From: an uncultured SAR92 cluster bacterium
GTDB taxonomy: Bacteria; Pseudomonadota; Gammaproteobacteria; Pseudomonadales; Porticoccaceae
Direction: 5' to 3'
Assembly (NCBI GenBank): GCA_902527245.1
Contig: CABZOI010000012.1
Span: 1 to 62,477 of the forward strand
DNA: 62,477 nt
The notes beneath the pieces were generated by a model that saw only the letters and a list, made by a program, of their open reading frames with translations, was not told the DNA's origin and made no database searches. Shown piece by piece: positions 25,134-34,292 of this stretch (the stretch's first letter is position 1; every line of letters starts with the position of its first letter). The position numbers and the translations under genes are program-made.

Positions 25134-26441
25134 TTATAAAACAGTTTTATTTATGATGTCTTTCAAAGGTTCAGCGCTACGAACCCAAAATTCTTGAGGC
25201 ATTCCAGGTTCCATCGCGTGTAACTGCGCACTTTCTTTATTAGGAAAAGGTCCCGATAAAAGAACATAATGTAACTCATTGGATATAACCATATTTATCA
25301 GCTCCGCATTTTTCAACGCAGGATTACTATTTAAATAATTCTCTGCCCCTTTCATCTCTCTAAAAGCATTATGCTGAATAAAATAATCAGAATTCTCAGA
25401 TGATAGTACCTTAACACTCGGATTGTTATGATCAGAAATTACAGCGCTAATTTGATCAGTAACAGTGGTCTCGGTAACTGACAGTGGGTCATCGTAGAAA
25501 ATTTTAGCATTTTGTCTATTAGGCCCTCCAAATTCAACGGTCACATCATCCATTACTAAATCATCCTGCGTTTGTAATGTGAGTAACGTGGACAACTCAT
25601 TTCTCATGTCATCCAATGAAGTCGGCTTAAATAAAGCAAGAAAAAAAGTCAAAAATAATAAACACGTCATAACCAAGGATGTCAGTGGCCAGTTCCATGA
25701 TTTTTTATCTCTTAATTTTTGCTCCTGATTTTTTGATGATTTTAAAGATGTCCCCGAAATTAGCTGATCCCTTTGGTTCGGGTGCTCTAAATTGGAGGAG
25801 TCATTAATATCATTATGGTTTGCATTTTCAATCTTTTCTGCAATTCCCTCTAGTAGCTCTTCTACTTCATTTTTATATCCATTTTCCTCAGCTATCTGGA
25901 GAATATCTTGTGGACTACTCAGTCTGATTGCGGATAGTTCACAAACATGCACATCAAATTTAAATTTATTAACAAGATAATCAATATTACTCCATTCTGA
26001 ACGATTAACTACCAAAACAAATCGTATACGGGCACCAGGAAAGTCGTTAACTAGTTGAGACAGAAGTGACCATTGATCTTCATGGACAAGATGAGCATCA
26101 TTTACCATCAGTATATTTAATGGCAAAGAGGTTTCTTCTGGTCGAAGCGCTGTATCCAAAGAAACACTGCCCACAATATCATTAAACTTTTTAATAAGTT
26201 TCTCAGTAGTAGTGGAAGAAATATTGAATAGCGTCACGTTTTCCATATTTGTAAAACTATCATTCAAAAATTTAGAGCTATCTTCTAAAAGTCTTCCATC
26301 TTCAGCTACTATTATTAATGCTTTCACATCATCTAAAAGTGCATTCGATGCGGTTTTCAATTTTTCACTATAGACATCTGATTGCATAAAATTAACACTC
26401 TTTCCTGAAATTATATTTTGCGCGTTAGCATTTGGTGTCAT
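25134..26441 (-). CDS. DamX-like membrane protein: degenerate AAA domain, one TM, SPOR domain
   Basis: 435 residues from the ATG at 26441, preferred over a TTG at 26480 that lies inside flhB. The N-terminal cytoplasmic domain (about 35-200) resembles the ExeA/DamX ATPase fold: it keeps a Walker-B-like strand (NILMVNDAHLVHEDQWSLL, 109-127) but has no Walker A P-loop. One membrane helix lies at about 251-271, and a C-terminal SPOR-like domain at about 359-432 (YFIQHNAFREMKGAENYL, HYVLLSGPFPNKESAQLHA). SPOR domains bind denuded glycan at septa and poles. It follows flhB by 16 bases, as the last gene of the fli operon. A link between flagellar assembly and the cell wall or pole is inferred. Confidence 0.75.
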   Translation of the reverse strand: MTPNANAQNIISGKSVNFMQSDVYSEKLKTASNALLDDVKALIIVAEDGRLLEDSSKFLNDSFTNMENVTLFNISSTTTEKLIKKFNDIVGSVSLDTALRPEETSLPLNILMVNDAHLVHEDQWSLLSQLVNDFPGARIRFVLVVNRSEWSNIDYLVNKFKFDVHVCELSAIRLSSPQDILQIAEENGYKNEVEELLEGIAEKIENANHNDINDSSNLEHPNQRDQLISGTSLKSSKNQEQKLRDKKSWNWPLTSLVMTCLLFLTFFLALFKPTSLDDMRNELSTLLTLQTQDDLVMDDVTVEFGGPNRQNAKIFYDDPLSVTETTVTDQISAVISDHNNPSVKVLSSENSDYFIQHNAFREMKGAENYLNSNPALKNAELINMVISNELHYVLLSGPFPNKESAQLHAMEPGMPQEFWVRSAEPLKDIINKTVL

Positions 26442-26457
26442 TTTTCCGTAACCTTTT

Positions 26458-27621
26458 TTATTTCTCTTTTTCTGATGCAATCAACGTGCCAGTCATACTA
26501 AAATTCATATCGTCAGGTACTTCTGGTACAGGTTTTTTTGACAGAGCCGCGCCTTTATTCAAACTATTCAAATTGAAAACGTACGCAATGACTTGAGCTA
26601 CAGCGTAGTAAAGAGCTTCGGGAATACTTTGATTAACATCAGTCGTAAAATAAATCGCCCTTGCTAGCGGAGGTGCCTCGAATATTGGTACGCCACTCAA
26701 CTTAGCTTTGTCTCTAATTTTTTCAGCCAGAAAATCTACCCCTTTTGCAACCATTACCGGAGCACCACTGCTAGCTGGGTCATAACTCAAAGCGACTGCA
26801 AAATGCTCTGGGTTAACGATTACAACATCTGAATCTGCTACAGCATCAATCATTGCATTCATGGCAAGTTCACGTTGTTTCTTTCTTATGTGCTGCTTTA
26901 CCTCGGGCCTTCCCTCCGTTTCTTTTAGCTCATCTTTAACTTCTTTCTTGGTCATTTTAAGTTTTTTATTATGTTCGAATACTTGGTAAGGGACATCGAT
27001 CGCAGCTACGATTATCAAAGCCAATGTCACAAAGACAGCACCTCGCGCAATAATTGAACCTGCAGAAGCAAGGCCCGATTCAATATTCATGGAACCTAGT
27101 CCAATAAGCTCATTGAAGTCATTATTTATGACTAGGAAAAGTACACCACCTACAAGAGAAAATTTTGCGATCGCTTTCGCTAAATTAACGATAGCTTGTA
27201 ATCCAAACATTCTTTTGAATCCTGATAAGGGATTAAGTTTACTTGCTTTAGGCGCGAAAGCTTTGAAGGAAAAATTAAATCCACCAATTAATCCAGCAGC
27301 TCCCACAGCGATGATTAAAGCCAGAGTAAATATTGGAAGAATGGCTAACATGCTTTCTAAACCATGGGTTCCAAACACAGCAGGTAACAAATTATCAGAA
27401 AAGATATCTTTTCTATCAAAAATGAAGCCAGTTCTGAAAACGTTACTTATGTTGGTTACAACACCTGCACCGAATAAGTACATGAAACTTGCGACACCAA
27501 TCATCATCGCCGCCACTGAAAGCTCTTGTGAGCGAGCGATTTGGCCATCCTCCCGTGCTTTTTCTATCCGTTTCGCGGTGGGTTCTTCAGTTTTCTCTTC
27601 TGATTGGTCTTGCTCAGCCAT
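26458..27621 (-). CDS. flhB: Flagellar export apparatus switch protein FlhB
   Basis: Membrane protein whose autocleaved C-terminal domain switches export from hook to filament substrates. 387 residues. The N-terminus (EKTEEPTAKRIEKAREDGQI) and four membrane segments are typical. The cleavage motif is NPEH at 270-273 instead of the more familiar NPTH; the Asn-Pro bond itself is kept. The tail is unusually long (about 45 residues after the conserved domain). It overlaps fliR by one base. Confidence 0.96.
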   Translation of the reverse strand: MAEQDQSEEKTEEPTAKRIEKAREDGQIARSQELSVAAMMIGVASFMYLFGAGVVTNISNVFRTGFIFDRKDIFSDNLLPAVFGTHGLESMLAILPIFTLALIIAVGAAGLIGGFNFSFKAFAPKASKLNPLSGFKRMFGLQAIVNLAKAIAKFSLVGGVLFLVINNDFNELIGLGSMNIESGLASAGSIIARGAVFVTLALIIVAAIDVPYQVFEHNKKLKMTKKEVKDELKETEGRPEVKQHIRKKQRELAMNAMIDAVADSDVVIVNPEHFAVALSYDPASSGAPVMVAKGVDFLAEKIRDKAKLSGVPIFEAPPLARAIYFTTDVNQSIPEALYYAVAQVIAYVFNLNSLNKGAALSKKPVPEVPDDMNFSMTGTLIASEKEK

Positions 27622-28391
27622 TACCGAATCCCTAATGCTTGTCCAATAATTTCAAACGATTCCTGCCACAACCATTGAATTCTGTATCCAATGCTCGTCA
27701 TTGATAGCGATAAAAGTACTATTCCAGCTAATATCATTGCAGGAAATCCAACTGCAAAAATATTTAATGCGGGTGCCGTTCGAGTTATAACGCCTAAACC
27801 TATATTTATAAAAAGCAATGACGCCATAAGTGGCAATCCAATTAATATTGCCCCCAAAAACATCATCGCGCTCCATTCAATAGTCAGTTTCAATAACCCC
27901 TGTAGATTAAGTGCGGAATTAATTGGTAAAAGTTCAAAACTTTCTAAAAGCAAGCTAATTACTAAAACATGTCCACCTAGTCCCAAAAATATAAGTGTTG
28001 AGCAAATGACAAAAAACTGTGCAATTACGGGGACATTCCCCATACTGGGATCTACCATATTTGCCATACTTAAGCCCATTGAAGCTGACACGGCCTGTCC
28101 CCCAATTATTAAAGCTGCGTTGACTATTTGTAATAAAATTCCCATCAAGACTCCAACAAATACTTGATAGAATACTGCTTTAAGACCCTCGGCAGAGGTT
28201 GGATCGATAAGTGGCCAATCTGTCAAAGGATAAACCATCCAAGTTAATAAAAAAGCTAGCAGAATTCTAATTCTTACTGACACTGCTCTGATAGAAAAAA
28301 AAGGGGCCGCCAAAAGAAAGGCTGATATGCGAATCATCGGCCACATGAACATATAAAAATGCTCAATAATTTCTGAAGCTAAAAGGTTCAT
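27621..28391 (-). CDS. fliR: Flagellar export gate protein FliR
   Basis: Inner-membrane export gate subunit that assembles with FliP and FliQ. 256 residues with several hydrophobic segments; the conserved stretch ISAFLLAAPFFSIRAVSVRI and the GVLMGILLQIVNAALIIGGQ motif fit FliR. It overlaps its neighbours fliQ and flhB by one base each. Confidence 0.95.
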   Translation of the reverse strand: MNLLASEIIEHFYMFMWPMIRISAFLLAAPFFSIRAVSVRIRILLAFLLTWMVYPLTDWPLIDPTSAEGLKAVFYQVFVGVLMGILLQIVNAALIIGGQAVSASMGLSMANMVDPSMGNVPVIAQFFVICSTLIFLGLGGHVLVISLLLESFELLPINSALNLQGLLKLTIEWSAMMFLGAILIGLPLMASLLFINIGLGVITRTAPALNIFAVGFPAMILAGIVLLSLSMTSIGYRIQWLWQESFEIIGQALGIR

Positions 28392-28660
28392 TAGAGAAGC
28401 AATTGTGGAATTCGATCAAATATGCGCTGAAAAAAATCTACCATGATCGATATTTGCCAGCCTCCAAAAAGTACTAATGCTAATACCATGACTGCTAATT
28501 TTGGGATAAAGCTCAAGGTCATCTCTTGAATCGAAGTTGCCGCTTGAATAATACCAATCAATAAACCGACCGCTAATGCAGTCCCCAGAAGAGGTGTCGC
28601 TACCATTACTGCAATCATCAACGATTCCCTACCTAATTCAATTACCTGAGCAACATCCAT
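28391..28660 (-). CDS. fliQ: Flagellar export gate protein FliQ
   Basis: 89-residue protein with two membrane helices, the standard length. The conserved centre GLLIGIIQAATSIQEMTLSF and VLFGGWQISIMVDF are diagnostic. Between fliP (9-base gap) and fliR (1-base overlap). Confidence 0.96.
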   Translation of the reverse strand: MDVAQVIELGRESLMIAVMVATPLLGTALAVGLLIGIIQAATSIQEMTLSFIPKLAVMVLALVLFGGWQISIMVDFFQRIFDRIPQLLL

Positions 28661-28669
28661 ATAGAACTC

Positions 28670-29431
28670 CTAAGGCATAAGAAAACTTGATGTCATGGAG
28701 CCCATGATTAAAGACCAACCGTCAACCAAGACAAATAACATGAGTTTGAAGGGCATTGAAATCATCATAGGAGATAGCATCATCATTCCCATTGACATCA
28801 AGACACTAGCTACCACGAGATCAATTATCACAAACGGGATGTATATCAAAAATCCAATTGAAAAAGCACTCTTCAATTCAGAAGTTATGAATGCTGGAAC
28901 TAATGTGGTGAAAGGTACATCAGATGGCTCAATAATATCAGCATTATTTGCAACCTCAGCAAACATGGCAATGTCTGTTTCTCGGGTTTGATTCAACATA
29001 AATGATCTCACTGGTGCCTCTGCTTCGATTAATGCAGCGTCAAAAGAAATTTCACCATCTGAGTAGGGCTTAATCGCATCATCATAAACACTGCTAATAA
29101 TTGGTGCCATTATGAAAATAGTTAAAAACAACGATAGGCCAATCAACACTTGATTTGGTGGGGTTTGAGCAGTTCCAAGGGCCTGCCTGAGCAAAGACAT
29201 CACTATTATAATTCTCACAAAAGACGTCATCATAAGTACTACTGATGGGAGTAGCGTCAATGCTGTCATTAGCGCTAAAAGTTGAAGAGTGAGGCTATAT
29301 TCTGTATTGCCTACACCATCATCTACCATGTTTATTATCGGCAAACCACTTTGTGCGTTCGCTGCACTTGATATAAAAAAGAGCAACGTTAACAAGCCAG
29401 ACCATTTTAAAAAATTGAGTAGGAAAGTCAT
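28670..29431 (-). CDS. fliP: Flagellar export gate protein FliP
   Basis: Export pore subunit with a cleavable signal peptide, as is usual for FliP (FLKWSGLLTLLFFISSAANA). 253 residues. Signatures: PSVVLMMTSFVRIIIVMSLL, RQALGTAQTPPNQVLIGLSL and the C-terminal MMLSPMMISMPFKLMLFVLV. The ATG overlaps the end of fliO by four bases. Confidence 0.97.
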   Translation of the reverse strand: MTFLLNFLKWSGLLTLLFFISSAANAQSGLPIINMVDDGVGNTEYSLTLQLLALMTALTLLPSVVLMMTSFVRIIIVMSLLRQALGTAQTPPNQVLIGLSLFLTIFIMAPIISSVYDDAIKPYSDGEISFDAALIEAEAPVRSFMLNQTRETDIAMFAEVANNADIIEPSDVPFTTLVPAFITSELKSAFSIGFLIYIPFVIIDLVVASVLMSMGMMMLSPMMISMPFKLMLFVLVDGWSLIMGSMTSSFLMP

Positions 29432-29784
29432 TTAAGGACCTCAGCGATTTTGTCTTTGAAAGAACTCTTTTTTACAGAGGGTTCGGTCAAAGCTTTGTCT
29501 TGAATTTCATCACTCTCGATTTCTGTGCCTTCAAGTAGTGCTAATTTAGACACACCATTGGGAGAGACTCCCAGTAGAATTTCTTTTTCATTAATAGTTA
29601 CAAGCATCAACTTTTGGCGAGCTCCCAAACTATATGTTTCGATCACCTTAATGCGCTTGCCATAAGCATTTCCAAGCTTTGGGCCCATTTTTTTTAAGCC
29701 CAATAATGTAAAAATAAGCAGGGTAAGAACGATGGCAAAAGTGCCCATCATCGATAACCAATCTGAAAAACCTATAACGTTCAT
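29428..29784 (-). CDS. fliO: Flagellar export protein FliO
   Basis: Small membrane protein that helps FliP assemble. 118 residues: one N-terminal membrane helix (about 11-31) and the cytoplasmic FliO motif (VIETYSLGARQKLMLVTINE, EILLGVSPNGVSKL). Located between fliN and fliP. Confidence 0.92.
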   Translation of the reverse strand: MNVIGFSDWLSMMGTFAIVLTLLIFTLLGLKKMGPKLGNAYGKRIKVIETYSLGARQKLMLVTINEKEILLGVSPNGVSKLALLEGTEIESDEIQDKALTEPSVKKSSFKDKIAEVLK

Positions 29785-29797
29785 GCAATATTATCTT

Positions 29798-30139
29798 TTA
29801 AAGATTTTTTACACGCTCAACGGTAGGAACTACGCTTGTAAGCTTTATTCCATATCGCTCATTTACAAGCACAATTTCACCCTGAGCTACAGGCGTGTTG
29901 TTGACCATAAGATCTAATGATTCGCCCGCTAAACGATCCAATTCAACAACGCTCCCCTGTGCAAGCCTCATAAGATCACGTATTTTTAAAGACGTGCGAC
30001 CTACCTCAACCGAGACAGTGACAGGGATATTTTGAAGTACCTCTGCATCAATCTTACTTGTGTCTACTTGAGCCTCACTCTCTACAGCATTTGCTTTTTC
30101 TTCTACCTCTTCAGATTTTGCTGTTTTTGTATCTGCCAT
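29798..30139 (-). CDS. fliN: Flagellar motor switch protein FliN
   Basis: C-ring subunit. 113 residues; a variable acidic N-terminus and then the SpoA domain (VTVSVEVGRTSLKIRDLMRL, GSVVELDRLAGESLDLMVNN, GEIVLVNERYGIKLT). It follows fliM by 41 bases. Confidence 0.96.
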   Translation of the reverse strand: MADTKTAKSEEVEEKANAVESEAQVDTSKIDAEVLQNIPVTVSVEVGRTSLKIRDLMRLAQGSVVELDRLAGESLDLMVNNTPVAQGEIVLVNERYGIKLTSVVPTVERVKNL

Positions 30140-30180
30140 ATCAATCTCTCTTTTTCATGTAAATAAGTTAAAATTAAAAT

Positions 30181-31167
30181 CTAAGGTTCTATGCGCTCAA
30201 CAAACTGAATGGCCATATGAGAATCTACGGTTCCCAAGTCTCCTTTAAATAAAGGCATACCTTCAGCGCTTGCGATAGCGTGGTCTGGTTTTTTAAAAAA
30301 TAGAACATCACCCTCTTTCAGTTCTTCGAAGTCCTTATAATTACAAGTAACACTTCCTAAAGTCACTTTCACTTCAACTTCTGCATCCATGGTTGCACCC
30401 ATCAAATCAGCGGTCCATGATAGCTTGGAACCTGTTGTCTCCGAGCTTGCTTGCACTCTGCTCTCAAGTAATTCTCTAATACTCTTCAATGCACTGTAGG
30501 GATAGACAATATCTATAATTCCATTTGATTTACTAACAAATTCAGTCACAAACCTACTTACAACGACCGATTCATGCTTTTCAACAATTTTTACCGCTGC
30601 AGGATTATTAGATAGATCAGTAAAATCACATTTCAGATGTTGTACTGGTGCCCACGCCTGGTGTAAAGATCCAGAAAGAATATCCAGCATAATTTTATTA
30701 ATACTAATCTCAGTTGGTGTAAAAGCGCGCGTTGGAACTAAATCTCCCATCGTCTTGCCAGGACCACCAAAGAAATTATCTAATGCTGTAAATATGATAG
30801 AAGGATCAATTACGATTAGAGAGCGTCCAGTCAAAGGATGCAATGTCACAGTGTTTAATGCAATTGGCGCTTGTAATCCAGAGATATATTCCTCGTAAGT
30901 CATTACTGCAACACCTTCAGCAGTCACTTTAGCAGAAGTTCGCAGTACATCGCTTATTCCATTTTTTAAAAATCTAACAAATCTTTCATTGATTAAATTC
31001 ACTGCACTCAGGTTCATTCCGAGTGAGGAATCCTCACTTGCCAAGTCGTGTTTGACCGCTTCGATATCAGAATTAATGCCAGTGTCTGACTCTATTGAAC
31101 CGTCTTCAATACCTGAAGACAGAGCTTCGAGCTCTTCAGGTGTTAATACATTCTTTGTGTCTGCCAT
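30181..31167 (-). CDS. fliM: Flagellar motor switch protein FliM
   Basis: C-ring switch protein and CheY-P target. 328 residues. The N-terminus carries a LTPEELEALSSG segment, which occupies the place of the CheY-binding peptide. The middle domain (ERFVRFLKNGISDVLRTSAK, GGPGKTMGDL) and the C-terminal SpoA domain are complete. fliL, usually between fliK and fliM, is absent; the gap to fliK is only 33 bases. Confidence 0.96.
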   Translation of the reverse strand: MADTKNVLTPEELEALSSGIEDGSIESDTGINSDIEAVKHDLASEDSSLGMNLSAVNLINERFVRFLKNGISDVLRTSAKVTAEGVAVMTYEEYISGLQAPIALNTVTLHPLTGRSLIVIDPSIIFTALDNFFGGPGKTMGDLVPTRAFTPTEISINKIMLDILSGSLHQAWAPVQHLKCDFTDLSNNPAAVKIVEKHESVVVSRFVTEFVSKSNGIIDIVYPYSALKSIRELLESRVQASSETTGSKLSWTADLMGATMDAEVEVKVTLGSVTCNYKDFEELKEGDVLFFKKPDHAIASAEGMPLFKGDLGTVDSHMAIQFVERIEP

Positions 31168-31200
31168 ATCTAAGTAAGCCCTGAATTACAATGTTTTATT

Positions 31201-32424
31201 TCAAACCTTAATGTCCAATCTTCCTGTATCATTTTCAACTTTATCAACAGGAACCTCATCCTGCATATCTTCCTGCGATTTCGCTTTTTCAGACTGATCT
31301 GAACTAGTTTCTGTCAAATTTTCGTCAGTTTCATGGTTATTTTCTTTACCTAATCCTATATAAGCAGAATCTATGCCATGTTGAAGTAAAGTGTCTCTCA
31401 ATTTAGAAAAACTTTCTGATAAAAGATCTCTAGTTAGATTTTGATTGCTATTAAAATAAGCCTCTAACTCACCATTTCTCATTTCAAGCTGTATCTCAAT
31501 CCTTCCCAAGGATCGGGGATGAAGATCCATCTCGACTCGCCAAGCCCCTTTTTCTATTTGGGTAGATAAACGATTACCCAATGCTTGTGCAAGCCTTCTT
31601 GATAGCTCGAGATATCTTTCATGATAAGCCTCTACTCCCGTCGAAGGCATAGAGTGAGATACTAGACTAGATGGCCTTGCTTGAGATTCTTGTTTATTGC
31701 TGACACCAAGAGCGGGATCACCTAAAAAAATAGAATTATTTTTAGGCCCTTTATTAGGATTGACACTCTGACTATTTATTTCAAATTTGTCATTTGTATT
31801 TATCTGATTGCTAGTCTTGAAAAAATTATTCTCTCTAACATTTTCCATGTATTTAGCCATCTTAAATAATTCACTTTTAGTGATACTCAAATCGATAGGT
31901 TTTAATTCTAATTTTTTATTTTCAAATGATAATTTATCCACTGTTAAAGACTTAATATTTTTTTTAGCTTCAATTTTCACCTTTAGCTCAGGTATATCCC
32001 TTAAATTTATTGTTTTTGTTAACTCAGAATGAAACTTTGTTCTTTTATCACTGGCTGATCGCTCCAAAAAAGCAACATTAATTCCTTGGGATTTCGCAAA
32101 TTCAATCAAGCTATCTTCACTTGGTTCATCACCCAAAACTATTAGTTTAGAGCGACTGCCTAAGGTGTGCGCTTTTTTTCCCATTTCGGTGCTTTCGAAA
32201 TCAATAGCCCCATCCGACTCAGGTTTAATCAATAACTGATGGTCAATGTTTACCGGAAGCTGAATGCCACTTTTGGCATTGTTTAGTTCTTGTATTTTTT
32301 CATCAAAGATATCATTAAATTGAGTTTTCCCCTCTGAATCTTGAGGAGAACTGCCTGGAGGTGACGTAGATATTGCAGATTCTGTAGATTCTACTTTTGG
32401 ATTTAATAATTTTGCGTCAATCAT
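31201..32424 (-). CDS. fliK: Hook-length control protein FliK
   Basis: Secreted ruler that ends hook growth through FlhB. 407 residues. The first 280 residues are low-complexity and polar, as expected for the ruler part. The C-terminal Flg_hook domain (about 285-360) contains ALGNRLSTQIEKGAWRVEMD, LHPRSLGRIEIQLEMRNGEL and LRDTLLQHGI. A second FliK-like gene lies at 15663-16814. Confidence 0.9.
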   Translation of the reverse strand: MIDAKLLNPKVESTESAISTSPPGSSPQDSEGKTQFNDIFDEKIQELNNAKSGIQLPVNIDHQLLIKPESDGAIDFESTEMGKKAHTLGSRSKLIVLGDEPSEDSLIEFAKSQGINVAFLERSASDKRTKFHSELTKTINLRDIPELKVKIEAKKNIKSLTVDKLSFENKKLELKPIDLSITKSELFKMAKYMENVRENNFFKTSNQINTNDKFEINSQSVNPNKGPKNNSIFLGDPALGVSNKQESQARPSSLVSHSMPSTGVEAYHERYLELSRRLAQALGNRLSTQIEKGAWRVEMDLHPRSLGRIEIQLEMRNGELEAYFNSNQNLTRDLLSESFSKLRDTLLQHGIDSAYIGLGKENNHETDENLTETSSDQSEKAKSQEDMQDEVPVDKVENDTGRLDIKV

Positions 32425-32500
32425 TTATTGGTGCCTCATCACTAAAATAATCATCTTACCAATGACTTTGCAATGGACATGCCAACTTGTATTCAATTAT

Positions 32501-32953
32501 TTAATGATTTATGTTGTATTTGAGAATATTGATCGCATCGCGCTCTTTGGCATTTAATTTTTCCTCTCGATGAACTACTTTTGCGGCCTGCTTCTCTGCA
32601 AGTTTTTCCAATTTAAGCTTTTCATTTTTAGCCTCAATAAGTTTCCTATTTACTGTTTCAAAGCTCTCTGTTAATTTCACAACATCATTGTTAGCAAAAA
32701 CTAAAAGTTTCTGCACTTGCACTATGAATTGTCGATAAACCGAAGACTGATGTTTGGTTTTAGGTGTTTTTAATACTTCTTGTAATTTGTGGCCATACTC
32801 TTCTAGCATAGTTTCAAGCTTTAATTTTCTAGCTAAAGCTTGATCTTTTTTTAGTCTGACTTGGTCAAAAATGAGCTTGATTTTTTTTACCTCATTTTCA
32901 TTTTTGAGACATAAAATCTCCCAAATAGGTTTTGTTTTTCTAGACATAGTCAT
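32501..32953 (-). CDS. fliJ: Flagellar export protein FliJ
   Basis: Small coiled-coil protein that acts as the stalk of the FliI ATPase and helps the export chaperones. 150 residues, nearly all helical and Lys/Glu-rich. Sequence similarity to other FliJ proteins is weak, so the call rests on size, coiled coil and position directly after fliI (14-base overlap). Confidence 0.85.
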   Translation of the reverse strand: MTMSRKTKPIWEILCLKNENEVKKIKLIFDQVRLKKDQALARKLKLETMLEEYGHKLQEVLKTPKTKHQSSVYRQFIVQVQKLLVFANNDVVKLTESFETVNRKLIEAKNEKLKLEKLAEKQAAKVVHREEKLNAKERDAINILKYNINH

Positions 32954-34292
32954 CTCCCAAAACTTCCTCTAACAAACCCCGACATGTATCCATTGAAAAT
33001 TCTTCACTACTATTTTGTTGCAATAAATCCTCAACCTCTTTTCTCAAGGTTATAGCTAAATCTAAGTCAGAATTAGATCCAGATTCATAAGCACCCACTT
33101 GGATCAAATCTTGGTTTTGCTTATAGAGTGTCCAAAGTCTCCTTAATTTATTTGCATTTTCCAAATGACTCGGCTCTACAATACTTTCCATAACCCTAGA
33201 TATAGAACCCTCCAAATCAATGGCTGGATAATGTGCAGCATCAGCTAAGTCTCTTGAGAGCATTACCTGACCATCTAGAGAGGCCCTAGCAATATCAATA
33301 ATTGGATCCGTCTTATCATCACCCTCCGCCAAAACTGTATAAACAGCAGTGATAGACCCGTATCCATGCTTCCCAACTCCGGCTCTCTCTATCAATTTGG
33401 GCATCAATGCGAAAACTGATGGTGGATATCCTTTCGCAGTTGGTGGCTCGCCAATTGCTAGTCCAACTTCTCTCTGAGCGTGAGCAACCCTTGTTAAACT
33501 GTCACAAAGTAATAAAACGTTCTTACCTTGATCTCTAAAATATTCAGCTATCAAGTGCGACAGATGTGTAGCTTTTAATCTAACAACGGGAGAGACATTT
33601 GCTGGCGCTGCAACTACTACTGATTTTGACAATCCATCAGCACCTAAAGTCTGATCAATGAATTCTAGTACTTCTCGTCCACGTTCTCCTATAAGACCAA
33701 TAATCACAACATCTGCTTGTGTATTTCTCGTAAGCATCCCTAGAAGCACACTTTTTCCAACACCAGATCCTGCCATTAGGCCAATCCGTTGTCCCTGGCC
33801 CAAAGTCAAACAAGTGTTAATTGCCTTGATACCCGTATCTAAAATATTTTCTATTGCGCCTCGCTCCATTGGATTAAGTTTTTGGCCGGATAAATGAAAT
33901 TTCTCCTTACAGACCAAAGGTCCTTTATTATCAATGGGCCTACCTAAACCATCTATCACTCTACCTAACATTTCAGGTCCAATTGGAATTTTCGATTGAT
34001 CAGCGTGGACCCACACTTTTGCACCTGGTGAAATACCAATGGGTTCATCGAAAGGAATTAAATAAAGTATTTCATTTTGAAACCCTACTACTTCGGCATT
34101 GATCATTTTATCGTTATCGAAACTAGCAACCTTGCAATGTGCTCCTAAAGGCGCCACTATTCCCTTTGCCTCAAGCGTAAGTCCAACTACTCTTACAACA
34201 TGACCACAAATTTTTGGTGCTAAGCTGAAATTTGCATCCACAAAACGATCTACATTCTCTTCGAAAAGAGTTTTTAAATTTTCAACTCTCAT
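32940..34292 (-). CDS. fliI: Flagellar export ATPase FliI
   Basis: Hexameric F1-beta-like ATPase of the export apparatus. 450 residues from the ATG at 34292, which has AGGTG 6 bases upstream and overlaps fliH by 11 bases; an earlier start would run further into fliH. Walker A GSGVGKS at 175-181, the VIIGLIGERGREVLEF motif and the LLLCDSLTRVAHAQREVGLA segment are conserved. Confidence 0.96.
   Translation of the reverse strand: MRVENLKTLFEENVDRFVDANFSLAPKICGHVVRVVGLTLEAKGIVAPLGAHCKVASFDNDKMINAEVVGFQNEILYLIPFDEPIGISPGAKVWVHADQSKIPIGPEMLGRVIDGLGRPIDNKGPLVCKEKFHLSGQKLNPMERGAIENILDTGIKAINTCLTLGQGQRIGLMAGSGVGKSVLLGMLTRNTQADVVIIGLIGERGREVLEFIDQTLGADGLSKSVVVAAPANVSPVVRLKATHLSHLIAEYFRDQGKNVLLLCDSLTRVAHAQREVGLAIGEPPTAKGYPPSVFALMPKLIERAGVGKHGYGSITAVYTVLAEGDDKTDPIIDIARASLDGQVMLSRDLADAAHYPAIDLEGSISRVMESIVEPSHLENANKLRRLWTLYKQNQDLIQVGAYESGSNSDLDLAITLRKEVEDLLQQNSSEEFSMDTCRGLLEEVLGDDYV

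Noticed and set aside
27089-27649. Plus-strand open frame of 186 codons opposite flhB
   Set aside because: It is antisense to the full-length, well-conserved flhB and shows no family signature of its own.
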